A stretch of DNA of 64,000 nt. Source: MWH-TA3 sp044353905 (lineage in GTDB: Bacteria; Actinomycetota; Actinomycetes; Actinomycetales; Microbacteriaceae). Both the position numbers and the translations under genes were made by a program. This document shows positions 1 through 8,874 of the stretch, piece after piece. Numbering within the stretch: the first letter of the stretch is position 1; each line of letters begins with the position of its first letter. The DNA is taken from the NCBI GenBank assembly GCA_044353905.1, contig JBILBA010000005.1, forward strand, positions 5,020 to 69,019. Direction: 5' to 3'. The notes beneath the pieces were generated by a model. That model did no database searches, was not told where the DNA came from, and saw nothing but the letters and a program-made list of their open reading frames with translations.

Positions 1-367
1 CCATTTCACCGATCACGACGTGGAGTACCGTCACAATCAGAATCGCGGCGATCAGCGCCGAAACGGAAATCACCTCTTTGGGAAGCGACGTCCCGTACAG
101 CAACCCTTCGATCAAGTGGTGAATCGCGGGTTCTGAAACACTCAAAATCATGATCGAACACACGGTGATTCCGAGTTGGCTCGTCGCAAGCATGAACGAC
201 GCCCGCTCCATGGCGCGAAGCGAAACCTTGGCCGCCCAGGAACCGGACTCTGCGAGTGGCTCGATTTGAGATCGGCGGGCGGCGATCACCGCGAACTCGG
301 CTCCGACAAAAAAAGCGTTCGCTGCGAGCAGCACGACGAGCCAGATGATTCCGTCGAGATCACTCAT
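1..367 (-). CDS. CNNM (DUF21) transmembrane protein, partial
   Basis: This is the N-terminal 122 residues of a CNNM/CorC-family membrane protein; the rest lies beyond the left edge. The translation begins MSDLDGIIWLVVLLAANAFF and continues with a GAEFAVIAARRS stretch and an ATSQLGITVCS stretch, typical of the DUF21 transmembrane domain, which is linked to divalent cation (Mg/Co) efflux or homeostasis. The ATG (365-367) overlaps the stop codon of the upstream family member in an ATGAGTGA arrangement, so the two are translationally coupled. CBS and CorC_HlyC domains would be expected downstream but are not visible. Confidence 0.85.
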   Translation of the reverse strand, partial: MSDLDGIIWLVVLLAANAFFVGAEFAVIAARRSQIEPLAESGSWAAKVSLRAMERASFMLATSQLGITVCSIMILSVSEPAIHHLIEGLLYGTSLPKEVISVSALIAAILIVTVLHVVIGEM

Positions 368-1664
368 CGGTTTCCCCCGTCACGACGAACCGGACACGAT
401 CGATTCGGCGACCGTCCATGCGTTCCACCACGAAACGTCCGCCGCACGCGTCGAGGGACGCGCCGACCGCCGGGATATAGCCCCATTCACTCAAGAGGAA
501 TCCGCCCACCGTTTCCCATGGGCCGTCGTCGGGGACGTCGATGTTGGCACGTTCACGGAGTTCGTCTGGCCGGAGCGAGGCGGGGAACGTCACGGTGTCA
601 CCCATTTTGACCACGTCCGCTTTGGTGCGGTCGTGTTCGTCACTGACCTCTCCGATCAATTCTTCGATGAGGTCTTCGAGTGTCGCGATCCCCGCCGTGC
701 CGCCGTATTCGTCCACGACGATCGACATCTGGTAGCCGCCCTGGCGCAATTCGCCGAGGAGAACATCGAGGTGCATCGTCTCGGGGACTCGAAGGGCTTC
801 TCCCTGAAGAGCGCCGACCGGGACCTCGGACCGACGGTCGCGCGGAACAGCGACGGCGTGCTTGACGTGCACAATTCCGACGATGTCGTCGGCGTCTTCA
901 TCGATAACAGGGAATCGCGAATACCCCGTCTTTCGGGTCAAAGCGATGACGTCGTCCGCCGAGTCGCCCACACGAATGGTGGCGACGCGCGTGCGGGGGG
1001 TCATGATGTCTTGGGCTTCGTGGTTCGTGAACGACAACGCTTTACCCAACAGGGTTGCGGTGTCCTCTTCCATCGTTCCGTGCATCGAACTGTGACGAAC
1101 CGCGGACGCCAATTCCTCTGCGGTTCGCGCCGACGACAACTCTTCTTTCGGTTCGATTCCCATGGCACGGACAATCCCATTGGACATGTTCACGAGAAAC
1201 AACACGAACGGGGAGAACAGCCAGGTGAAAGCGAGTTGGAACGGCGCAACGATCTTGACGACGCGGCGAGGAACAGCAAGAGCAAGATTCTTGGGGAACA
1301 ACTCCCCGACAATCATCGAAAGGATGGTCGCGATGAGAATCGCGACGACTGCCGAGACCGTGTCGGCCACTCCCGCGCCGAGACCCCACCCTAAGAGCAC
1401 GGGGGCGAGGAGGCTGCTGATTGCCGGCTCCATCAACCAACCTGTCAAAAGAGTGGTAATCGTGATACCGAGTTGGGCCGACGACAGGTGCGTCGACGTC
1501 CTCGTCAGTGCGCGAATGGCGAGGGTAAAACCTTTTTCACCGGCGTCGCGGCGGGCCTCAAGGTCGGGGCGATCGAGCGAGACGAGCGCGAATTCCGACG
1601 CAACGAAGAATCCTGTGCCGACGGTGAGCAACACGCCGATCCCGATTAAAACCCATTCGTTCAT
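360..1664 (-). CDS. CNNM/CorC family protein with DUF21, CBS pair and CorC_HlyC domains
   Basis: A 434-residue membrane protein often annotated as hemolysin or magnesium/cobalt efflux protein. Residues 1-190 form the DUF21 membrane domain (FFVASEFALVSLDRPDLEAR, then SSAQLGITITTLLTGW). A CBS pair follows from about 215 (DIMTPRTRVATI, then DIVGIVHVKHAV), and a CorC_HlyC regulatory domain occupies roughly 345-430. CBS domains in this family bind adenine nucleotides and gate transport. It is the first gene of a coupled pair with the partial paralogue at 1-367. The ATG is preceded by a GGTGGGTG stretch that can serve as ribosome site. Substrate specificity cannot be read from the sequence. Confidence 0.9.
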   Translation of the reverse strand: MNEWVLIGIGVLLTVGTGFFVASEFALVSLDRPDLEARRDAGEKGFTLAIRALTRTSTHLSSAQLGITITTLLTGWLMEPAISSLLAPVLLGWGLGAGVADTVSAVVAILIATILSMIVGELFPKNLALAVPRRVVKIVAPFQLAFTWLFSPFVLFLVNMSNGIVRAMGIEPKEELSSARTAEELASAVRHSSMHGTMEEDTATLLGKALSFTNHEAQDIMTPRTRVATIRVGDSADDVIALTRKTGYSRFPVIDEDADDIVGIVHVKHAVAVPRDRRSEVPVGALQGEALRVPETMHLDVLLGELRQGGYQMSIVVDEYGGTAGIATLEDLIEELIGEVSDEHDRTKADVVKMGDTVTFPASLRPDELRERANIDVPDDGPWETVGGFLLSEWGYIPAVGASLDACGGRFVVERMDGRRIDRVRFVVTGETDE

Positions 1665-1781
1665 GCGACACCCACCGTGAAACTGTTGGCGAGTGTCAAC
1701 TGACTATGCGGGAGGTCCATGCCTCAAGTATAGATTGTGGATTTCCCGAACCGAAGTGTGCAAACCCTCCAGTCGCGGGAC

Positions 1782-1833
1782 TAGGCTAGATAGCGGTAGC
1801 ACGAGCCTGCCGTCGAATTTCCAGCAACGAGGT
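1782..1833 (+). promoter_or_regulatory. Possible kgd promoter -10 (TAGGCT) and leader with ribosome site
   Basis: A TAGGCT hexamer at 1782-1787 fits the actinobacterial TANNNT -10 pattern. It would give a leader of about 50 bases before the GTG at 1845, with an ACGAGGTGA ribosome site near 1827-1834. No -35 is convincing. The region 1665-1844 between the divergent CNNM gene and kgd otherwise shows nothing I can name. Confidence 0.35.
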
Positions 1834-1844
1834 GACCATCCACA

Positions 1845-4800
1845 GTGTCCAGTGACGGAGCAACTGACCTGAGCAGCGAAGATTTCGGAGCCAACGATTG
1901 GCTTGTTGAAGAAATGTACGAGGCGTGGGTGAAGGATCCGGCTTCGGTTGACCCGTCGTGGGTACCCACCCTCGAAACCTACGCGGCAAAACTCGCCGGC
2001 GGAGTGGCCCCTTCGGCACCAGCCGCCCCCGCCACCGAAGCCCCCGCGTTCGACCCGAACGTGACCGGGCCGATTACGGCGTTGCAGCCAGCGTCGCGCA
2101 CCACCTCGGCCATGCCGACCGAAACTCCGATTCCCGCACAGGCACCAGGAACCTCACGTCCGTCGGATTCGACCGACGAGAACACGGTGACCTCTCTCAA
2201 GGGAATGTCGAAGGCTCTCGCCGCAAACATGGACGCGAGTCTCACTGTCCCGACGGCCACGAGCGTGCGCACGATTCCCGCCAAACTCATGATTGACAAT
2301 CGAATCGTCATCAACAACCACCTCCGCCGGACTCGCGGTGGAAAGGTGTCGTTCACCCACATCATCGGGTGGGCCATGATTCGAGCCCTCAAAACGTTCC
2401 CGTCGCAAAACGTGTTCTATGACGAGCCAGACGGAGTGCCGTCGTTGGTTATTCCCGCGCACATCAACCTCGGACTCGCGATCGATATCCCCAAGCCCGA
2501 CGGAAGTCGCGCACTTGTCGTCCCCGGAATCAAGAAGGCCGAGCAGATGAGCTTTGCCGACTTCCTCGAGGCCTATGAAGACGTCGTTGCTCGCGCTCGC
2601 GCCAACAAACTCACCGCCGACGATTTCGCGGGAAACACCGTGTCCCTCACAAACCCCGGCGGAATCGGGACCGTACATTCGGTGCCGCGTCTCATGCGCG
2701 GTCAGGGCTGCATCATCGGCGCCGGCGCACTTGATTACCCGGCCGAATTCCAGGGGTCGTCCGAAACCGTACTTTTCGACCTTGGCATTTCGAAGACCAT
2801 CACGCTGACCTCCACCTATGACCACCGCGTGATTCAAGGCGCGGGGTCCGGTGAGTTCCTCAAGATTGTTCACGGTCTCTTAATCGGTGAAGACGGTTTC
2901 TACGAGGACATTTTCGCAGCACTGCGTATCCCCTACATACCGATTCGTTGGTCTCAAGACATCAAGGTCGATGTCTCGGATGAAATCAACAAGACCGCGC
3001 GCGTGCAAGAACTGGTCGACGCGTATCGCGTTCGCGGCCACCGCATGGCCGATATCGATCCGCTTCAGTACCAACAACGAACTCACCCCGACCTGGAAAT
3101 CGAGAACCACGGGCTGACGTTTTGGGATCTTGATCGTGAGTTCGTCGTCGGCGGACTCGCCGGTCGCCGCACCATGTTGTTACGCGAAGTTCTCGGTCTT
3201 CTGCGCGATTCGTATTGTCGAACGGTCGGTGTCGAATACACGCACCTCCAGGACCCCGAACAACGCGCGTGGTTCCAAGAAGTCCTCGAACAGCCGTATG
3301 AGAAACCGACGCACGACGAACAGATGCGCATCCTCGACCGGTTGAACCAGGCCGAAGCGTTCGAAACGTTCCTGCAGACCAAGTTCGTCGGGCAAAAGCG
3401 TTTCTCGCTCGAAGGTGGCGAATCCATCATCGCCCTCCTCGATGAAATCATCCAAGACGCGGCCGATTTTGAACTCGACGAGGTTGACATCGGTATGGCT
3501 CACCGCGGTCGCCTCAACGTTCTCGCCAACATTGCAGGTAAGACGTACGGCCAGATTTTCCGCGAGTTCGAAGGCACGACGGACACGAGCACCGTTCAGG
3601 GTTCCGGTGACGTGAAATACCACCTGGGAACCAAGGGTGAATTCACCACGGCCACGGGACAGAAGATTCCGGTCTACCTCGCGGCCAACCCATCGCACCT
3701 CGAGGCGGTCAACGGTGTTCTCGAAGGCATCGTGCGAGCCAAACAGGACCACAAGCCGATCGCGTCGTTCACAGTCCTACCGATTCTCGTGCACGGTGAC
3801 GCGGCGATGGCGGGTCAGGGTGTCGTCATCGAAACGATGCAGATGGCCCAACTCCGCGGATACCGCACGGGTGGAACAATCCACGTGGTCGCCAACAACC
3901 AGGTCGGATTCACGACTCTGCCGAAAGACTCTCGGACGTCGCTGTACTCAACCGACGTTGCGCGATCGATTCAGGCTCCCATCTTCCACGTCAACGGTGA
4001 CGACCCCGAGGCCGTCGTCCGCGTCGCCAAGCTCGCAGTCCTCTACCGCCAAAAGTTCAAACACGATGTGGTCATCGACGTCGTCTGTTACCGTCGTCGC
4101 GGCCACAACGAGGGCGACGATCCGTCGATGACACAGCCGCTCATGTACAACCTCATCGAAGCGAAACGTTCGGTTCGTACGCTGTACGCCGAGGCGCTCG
4201 TCGGCCGTGGTGACATCACCCAAGAAGAGTACGACGCCGTTCAGGCCAAGTTCCTTGGGCTGTTGGAACAGTCCTTCAGCGACACCCACGACGACGACGA
4301 CGCGCCCGCCACCATCTCGAACGGGGCACCGACCGCATCCCAGGTTCAGCGGCACCCGCAATCGACCGCGGTCGATTCGTCCGTCATCCACCGAATCGGA
4401 GACGCACACGGCGCTCCGCCCGAGGGATTCACGGTGCACCCCAAGCTCGAACAATTGTTGGCAAAGCGAATCGACATGAGCCGCAACGGCGACATCGATT
4501 GGGGTTTCGGCGAACTTCTCGCGCTTGGGTCGCTCTTGCTCGAGGGTAAAAAAGTTCGATTCGCCGGTCAAGACTCGCGACGCGGCACGTTCGTTCAGCG
4601 CCATGCGGTGTTACACGATCGCGTGAACGGCCAGGAATGGCTGCCACTCATGAATCTCTCTGACAACCAGGGTCGTTTCTATATCTATGACTCACTTCTT
4701 TCCGAATACGCCGCGATGGCCTACGAATACGGGTACACCGTCGGAAACCCGGACGCGCTCGTTCTGTGGGAAGCGCAGTTCGGCGATTTCGCCAACGGGG

Positions 4801-5510
4801 CGCAAACCGTCATCGACGAATTCATTTCCTCTTCCGAACAGAAGTGGGGACAGAATTCAGGTCTCGTCTTGTTGCTGCCCCACGGCTACGAAGGACAAGG
4901 GCCAGACCACTCGTCGGCGCGAATCGAGCGATTCTTGCAGTTAGCCGCCGAAGGGAACATGACCATTGCGCGCCCCTCGACACCGGCGTCGTATTTCCAC
5001 CTCTTGAGGCGACAGGCCTACGCACAGCCTCAACGTCCACTTATTGTGTTCACTCCGAAGGCGATGTTGCGGCTTCGCGGCGCGACGAGCAACGTCGACG
5101 ACTTCACCACCGGCACGTTCGAGCCCGTGCTCGATGATCGGAGCATCGAAGGTCAATCGCGTCGTGTGATCCTTCACTCGGGCAAGATCCACTACGACCT
5201 CCTCGCCGAGCGCGAAAAACGCGCACTGTCGGGGGTGGCGTTGGTTCGCCTCGAGCAGTTCTACCCGTTCCCCGAAGACCAACTGCGCGCAATTGTCGAT
5301 CGACACCAAGGCTCAGAACTCGTCTGGGTGCAGGACGAACCCGAGAACCAGGGTGCGTGGCCGTTCATCGCACTCGAGATGCGTCGCCTCGGACTCGACG
5401 GGGTGCGAGTCGTCTCGCGGCCCGCGTCGGCATCCCCGGCAACCGGCTCATCCTCGCGTTCCGCCGAGGAACACGCCGCCGTCATGGACGGCGCATTCCA
5501 GGGGCTCTAG
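1845..5510 (+). CDS. kgd: Multifunctional 2-oxoglutarate decarboxylase/dehydrogenase (E2-E1 fusion)
   Basis: A 1221-residue protein of the actinobacterial Kgd/OdhA/SucA type (mycobacterial Kgd is about 1230 residues). The N-terminal segment (NDWLVEEMYEAWVKDP) and an Ala/Pro-rich linker lead into an acyltransferase (E2-like) core at about 90-345 that lacks a lipoyl domain and carries the active-site region TSTYDHRVIQGAGSG near residue 325. From about 370 onward is a complete thiamine-diphosphate E1 with DIGMAHRGRLNV near 550 and a GDAAMAGQGVV cofactor motif near 650. It converts 2-oxoglutarate in the TCA cycle, either as decarboxylase or with partner E2/E3 subunits. The GTG start has an ACGAGGTGA ribosome site and gives the expected N-terminus. 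Confidence 0.96.
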   Translation: MSSDGATDLSSEDFGANDWLVEEMYEAWVKDPASVDPSWVPTLETYAAKLAGGVAPSAPAAPATEAPAFDPNVTGPITALQPASRTTSAMPTETPIPAQAPGTSRPSDSTDENTVTSLKGMSKALAANMDASLTVPTATSVRTIPAKLMIDNRIVINNHLRRTRGGKVSFTHIIGWAMIRALKTFPSQNVFYDEPDGVPSLVIPAHINLGLAIDIPKPDGSRALVVPGIKKAEQMSFADFLEAYEDVVARARANKLTADDFAGNTVSLTNPGGIGTVHSVPRLMRGQGCIIGAGALDYPAEFQGSSETVLFDLGISKTITLTSTYDHRVIQGAGSGEFLKIVHGLLIGEDGFYEDIFAALRIPYIPIRWSQDIKVDVSDEINKTARVQELVDAYRVRGHRMADIDPLQYQQRTHPDLEIENHGLTFWDLDREFVVGGLAGRRTMLLREVLGLLRDSYCRTVGVEYTHLQDPEQRAWFQEVLEQPYEKPTHDEQMRILDRLNQAEAFETFLQTKFVGQKRFSLEGGESIIALLDEIIQDAADFELDEVDIGMAHRGRLNVLANIAGKTYGQIFREFEGTTDTSTVQGSGDVKYHLGTKGEFTTATGQKIPVYLAANPSHLEAVNGVLEGIVRAKQDHKPIASFTVLPILVHGDAAMAGQGVVIETMQMAQLRGYRTGGTIHVVANNQVGFTTLPKDSRTSLYSTDVARSIQAPIFHVNGDDPEAVVRVAKLAVLYRQKFKHDVVIDVVCYRRRGHNEGDDPSMTQPLMYNLIEAKRSVRTLYAEALVGRGDITQEEYDAVQAKFLGLLEQSFSDTHDDDDAPATISNGAPTASQVQRHPQSTAVDSSVIHRIGDAHGAPPEGFTVHPKLEQLLAKRIDMSRNGDIDWGFGELLALGSLLLEGKKVRFAGQDSRRGTFVQRHAVLHDRVNGQEWLPLMNLSDNQGRFYIYDSLLSEYAAMAYEYGYTVGNPDALVLWEAQFGDFANGAQTVIDEFISSSEQKWGQNSGLVLLLPHGYEGQGPDHSSARIERFLQLAAEGNMTIARPSTPASYFHLLRRQAYAQPQRPLIVFTPKAMLRLRGATSNVDDFTTGTFEPVLDDRSIEGQSRRVILHSGKIHYDLLAEREKRALSGVALVRLEQFYPFPEDQLRAIVDRHQGSELVWVQDEPENQGAWPFIALEMRRLGLDGVRVVSRPASASPATGSSSRSAEEHAAVMDGAFQGL

Positions 5511-5531
5511 CGAGTTTCGGCGGACAGCGTT

Positions 5532-5789
5532 TTACGCGTCGACAATTCCATTCTGATTCTTCAGTGAATTGAGAATTGAGATTCGTAAATTTTCTGGGGC
5601 GGGTTCCGCACACGCCGCTCTGAAGCGATCGGTCAATTTTTCCAAAACAACAATTTCGGCTTGACAACTCTCGCAGGACGCACAGTGTTCACTGACGTCG
5701 GCACATTCAATTTCCGTCAATTCACGGTCAATGAGGATGTCCATCCGCTGTCGGGCGGATTCACAGCCACAATCGCGATTCATGTCCAT
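5532..5789 (-). CDS. Zinc-associated anti-sigma factor (RsrA/RshA-like)
   Basis: An 85-residue soluble anti-sigma factor. It carries the ZAS signature H-x3-C-x2-C (HCASCESC, near residues 35-42) plus an N-terminal CGC pair. In RsrA/RshA the bound zinc and a redox-sensitive dithiol hold the partner sigma factor until disulfide stress releases it. Its ATG overlaps the TAA stop of the sigma gene (TAATG), so the two should be made in stoichiometric amounts. A second in-frame ATG lies six bases further in. The function is inferred from the motif and the pairing. Confidence 0.88.
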   Translation of the reverse strand: MDMNRDCGCESARQRMDILIDRELTEIECADVSEHCASCESCQAEIVVLEKLTDRFRAACAEPAPENLRISILNSLKNQNGIVDA

Positions 5790-6445
5790 TAGATTCCCAT
5801 TTCTTTCTTGTGTGTGAGCACGAGCTCTTTGAGGATGGTGCGGCCTCGGTTCACGCGGGTGAGCATCGTGTTCAGCGGTACCCCGACCTTGTCGGCCGCA
5901 TCCTGGTAGGGCATTTCTTCCAGAATGACTAACTTGAGGGCGGACCGGAAGGGTTCGCGCACCTCGTCGAACAACGCCCGAATCTCGTCGAACGTGACCG
6001 ATTCGATCACGGCGCTCTCGGCGCTTCGCGCGGAATAGGCGGGCCCATCCATGACGATTCCCATGTCGCCGAACAGAATGGGCTCGTTCTTTTCCTTGCG
6101 GCGAAGGTTGTAGGCCGTGTTGGTGATGATTTTTTTGAGCCAGCCCAGCGCGTACGTGCCCTGAGTGTAGGTGTCCCAGTTCTGGTAGGCCTTACCCATG
6201 GCGGTCTGGAGGACTTCTTCGACCTGTTGCTTGGCAAGATTGAGGCGGTCGATTTCATACACCGTGTGACGGTACAAACGGGGGTACACCGAGTTGTAGA
6301 CGTCTTCGAACGAACCACGATTGACGTAGTTCGTTTCGATTTCGGACGGATCCCACTCGAGAGAGCCGGGAATAACGATGTCTTCGGCGTTTGCTTCTTC
6401 CCCAGCGAGGATGTCGTTGTCCTCGGGGGTTTCATTGGTAACCAT
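5789..6445 (-). CDS. ECF RNA polymerase sigma factor (SigH/SigR-like)
   Basis: A 218-residue ECF sigma factor. Region 2 runs from about 45 (SFEDVYNSVYPRLYRHTVYE) through GWLKKIITNTAYNLRRK, and region 4 has the helix-turn-helix MPYQDAADKVGVPLNTMLTR. SigH/SigR proteins direct the disulfide-stress (thioredoxin, mycothiol) regulon, which agrees with the overlapping zinc anti-sigma gene. I chose the ATG at 6443-6445 because a longer reading would run through the start of divergent aroA. That ATG has no well-placed ribosome site; an AAGGAG lies about 20 bases upstream, so the exact N-terminus is uncertain. Confidence 0.88.
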   Translation of the reverse strand: MVTNETPEDNDILAGEEANAEDIVIPGSLEWDPSEIETNYVNRGSFEDVYNSVYPRLYRHTVYEIDRLNLAKQQVEEVLQTAMGKAYQNWDTYTQGTYALGWLKKIITNTAYNLRRKEKNEPILFGDMGIVMDGPAYSARSAESAVIESVTFDEIRALFDEVREPFRSALKLVILEEMPYQDAADKVGVPLNTMLTRVNRGRTILKELVLTHKKEMGI

Positions 6446-6517
6446 TGCTCGTGATTCTATGGCGTACTCCTTCTCTTCTGCCCTTGTGGGGCTTTTCCTC
6501 GCGTAGAGTCGAAACCA

Positions 6518-7840
6518 ATGACGTCCCGCGTTTATTCCCGAGAGAGCGAAAATTGGGTCGCGCCGCGCGCAACCTCTCCGCTCCGCGCGGTTGTTCCCAT
6601 TCCGGGAAGCAAAAGCCTCACCAACCGCGAGTTGGTGCTTGCCGCCCTGTCCGATCATCCCTCGGTGATTCACCGTCCACTTCGATCGCGAGATTCGGCT
6701 CTGATGATGGACGCCCTCGGTCAGCTCGGTGTTGAGTGTCGTCAAAGTGTAGACGGGGGGTCGGACACGTTACTCGTGTCCCCCGCGGATTTCGCCGGAG
6801 GCGTCACGATTGACTGCGGATTAGCGGGAACCGTGATGCGGTTCGTCCCGCCAATCGCGGCCTTGGCTAACGGCCCGGTGACATTCGATGGCGACGACGG
6901 GGCTCGGCGGCGCCCGATGGCGACAACAATTGACAGCCTGCGAAAATTGGGCGTCGAGGTTGACGACGACGGTCGCGGAATGTTGCCGTTCACGGTTCAC
7001 GGAACCGGCCGCGTGGCCGGCGGCGACATCTCGATCGACGCATCGCAGTCGAGCCAGTTCGTGTCTGGGTTGCTTCTCGCCGGTGCACGGTTCACCAACG
7101 GGCTAACTCTTCGCCACTCGGGCGACCACCTTCCGTCCATGCCCCACATCGAGATGACCATCGCGTGCCTTCGCGCCCGTGGCGTCACCGTCACCGAACC
7201 CGAGCGCGGCGTCTGGCGTGTCGAGCCAGGCCCGATTTCCGCAATCGACATCGAGATCGAACCAGACCTCTCAAACGCCGCACCGTTCCTCGCGGCGGCG
7301 CTCGTTGCCGGAGGCACGGTCACCATCCCTCAGTGGCCAGCTCACACGACCCAGGTCGGCGACGACCTCGGTGGGTACTTCGAGGAATTCGGCGCGACGG
7401 TCACGCGAGACGATCGAGGTCTCACCGTCGATGGCGGTCCAGGGGTTCGTGGAGGACGGCCAATCCGCGGTGTGAGCCTCGACCTGTCGACCGGCGGCGA
7501 ACTGGCTCCCGCTCTCATTGCACTCGCGGCTCTCGCCGATTCGCCATCGACGTTCACCGGGATCGCTCACCTGCGTGGTCACGAAACCGATCGGCTCGCG
7601 GCGCTCGTGACCGAAATCAATCGGCTCGGCGGTAACGCAACCGAGTTGCCCGACGGTATCCACCTGGAACCCGCGCCACTGCACGGTGGTGAGTGGCAGA
7701 GCTATCACGACCATCGCATGGCGACCGCCGGCGCCATCATCGGTTTGGCCGTCGATGGGGTCCACGTCGAGAACATCGGCACAACCGCCAAGACGCTTCC
7801 GGAATTCACCGCGATGTGGACGGCGATGCTCGACTCATGA
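6518..7840 (+). CDS. aroA: 3-phosphoshikimate 1-carboxyvinyltransferase (EPSP synthase)
   Basis: A 440-residue enzyme that joins phosphoenolpyruvate to shikimate-3-phosphate, the sixth step of aromatic amino acid synthesis. Visible family motifs include PGSKSLTNRELVLAAL near residue 28, GLAGTVMRFVPP near 105, and C-terminal LRGHETDRLAAL and YHDHRMATAGAI segments. The ATG is preceded by TAGAGT at 6504-6509 with an 8-base spacer and no Shine-Dalgarno, consistent with a leaderless transcript. The stop overlaps the rsgA start in ATGA, an arrangement common in Actinobacteria. Confidence 0.97.
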   Translation: MTSRVYSRESENWVAPRATSPLRAVVPIPGSKSLTNRELVLAALSDHPSVIHRPLRSRDSALMMDALGQLGVECRQSVDGGSDTLLVSPADFAGGVTIDCGLAGTVMRFVPPIAALANGPVTFDGDDGARRRPMATTIDSLRKLGVEVDDDGRGMLPFTVHGTGRVAGGDISIDASQSSQFVSGLLLAGARFTNGLTLRHSGDHLPSMPHIEMTIACLRARGVTVTEPERGVWRVEPGPISAIDIEIEPDLSNAAPFLAAALVAGGTVTIPQWPAHTTQVGDDLGGYFEEFGATVTRDDRGLTVDGGPGVRGGRPIRGVSLDLSTGGELAPALIALAALADSPSTFTGIAHLRGHETDRLAALVTEINRLGGNATELPDGIHLEPAPLHGGEWQSYHDHRMATAGAIIGLAVDGVHVENIGTTAKTLPEFTAMWTAMLDS

Positions 7841-8865
7841 CCTGGCTTCCGGAGGACGCTGACCGCTTCGACGATTACGACGAGTCGGCCGCCAAAGTCC
7901 GCCCACCCAAACGGGGAAGCAAACCGCGCACCAAGAACCGTCCGGCACATGACGATTCGATTCAGGCCCGTGTCATTACGGTTGACCGAGGTCGATATCT
8001 GACTCTCGCCGACGAGGGAACGCCCGAGGAACGCGAGATCATCACCAAGCGAGCCCGCGAATTGTCGCGAACACCGATTGTCACGGGCGACCTCGTTGAC
8101 ATCGTGGGGGACACGACGGGTGGCGACGGCACTCTCGCACGCATTGTTCGCGTTGTCCCACGCACGACGGTGCTGAGGCGCTCGGCGGACGACAGCGACA
8201 CGGTCGAGCGCATGATTGTTGCCAACGCCGATCGGATGCTCATCGTCGTTGCGGCGGCGAACCCAGAGCCACGCCAGCGATTGGTCGACCGGTACATGGT
8301 GGCTGCATTTGACGCCGGAATCTTGCCAATCCTTTGTGTGACGAAAACCGACCTCGCGGATCCCACCGAATTCCTCGCTCATTTTCACGGCCTCAATGTG
8401 CCCGTCGTGACGTCCCGTTCGGACGACCCGCCGCTCGCAGAATTGACGGAGGTTCTCGTCGGACACACGACTGTCGCGGTCGGGCACTCGGGCGTCGGAA
8501 AGTCCACCCTTGTCAATGCCCTCATTCCCAGTGCCCACCGGGCCGTTGGTGTTGTCAATGACGTGACGGGCAGGGGACGACACACCTCGTCGTCGACCGC
8601 ATCCTTCCGTTTCCCTGGCGGCGGGTGGCTCATCGACACCCCCGGAGTCCGATCATTCGGATTGGGACACGTTCGTCCCGAGTCCGTCCTCGCGGCGTTC
8701 ACCGATCTAGCCGAAATCGCCGAGGACTGCCCGCGCGGCTGCAATCACTTTGACTCCGACTGCGCGATGGTCGAAGCGGTCGCCGCCGACGCGCTTGGTT
8801 CGGAAGGTGCGGCGCGACTCGATTCGGTTCAGCGATTAATTCAGTCGCTCGATTCCGTGGCGTAA
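7837..8865 (+). CDS. rsgA: Ribosome small-subunit-dependent GTPase A
   Basis: A 342-residue circularly permuted GTPase that assists late maturation of the 30S subunit. The G motifs occur in the permuted order typical of the family: G4 (VTKTDL) comes before G1 (GHSGVGKSTLVN, near residue 217) and G3 (DTPGV). An OB-fold region precedes them, and a C-terminal zinc-binding element (CPRGCNHFDSDC) follows. The start is the ATG overlapping the aroA stop; the longer open frame upstream is only aroA read in another phase. It forms an operon with aroA. Confidence 0.96.
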   Translation: MTWLPEDADRFDDYDESAAKVRPPKRGSKPRTKNRPAHDDSIQARVITVDRGRYLTLADEGTPEEREIITKRARELSRTPIVTGDLVDIVGDTTGGDGTLARIVRVVPRTTVLRRSADDSDTVERMIVANADRMLIVVAAANPEPRQRLVDRYMVAAFDAGILPILCVTKTDLADPTEFLAHFHGLNVPVVTSRSDDPPLAELTEVLVGHTTVAVGHSGVGKSTLVNALIPSAHRAVGVVNDVTGRGRHTSSSTASFRFPGGGWLIDTPGVRSFGLGHVRPESVLAAFTDLAEIAEDCPRGCNHFDSDCAMVEAVAADALGSEGAARLDSVQRLIQSLDSVA

Positions 8866-8874
8866 CCTGACAGC

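Noticed and set aside
345..1394. Long plus-strand open frame of 349 codons opposite the CNNM gene
   Set aside because: It is the antisense shadow of a clear CNNM/CBS protein and has low-complexity Arg/Asp composition with no recognisable domain.
5789..6745. Extended 318-residue version of the sigma factor
   Set aside because: The extra N-terminus runs antisense through the aroA start and adds no sigma-like sequence.
7693..7836. Extended N-terminus of rsgA
   Set aside because: It is aroA read in another phase; the ATG overlapping the aroA stop is the normal coupled start.
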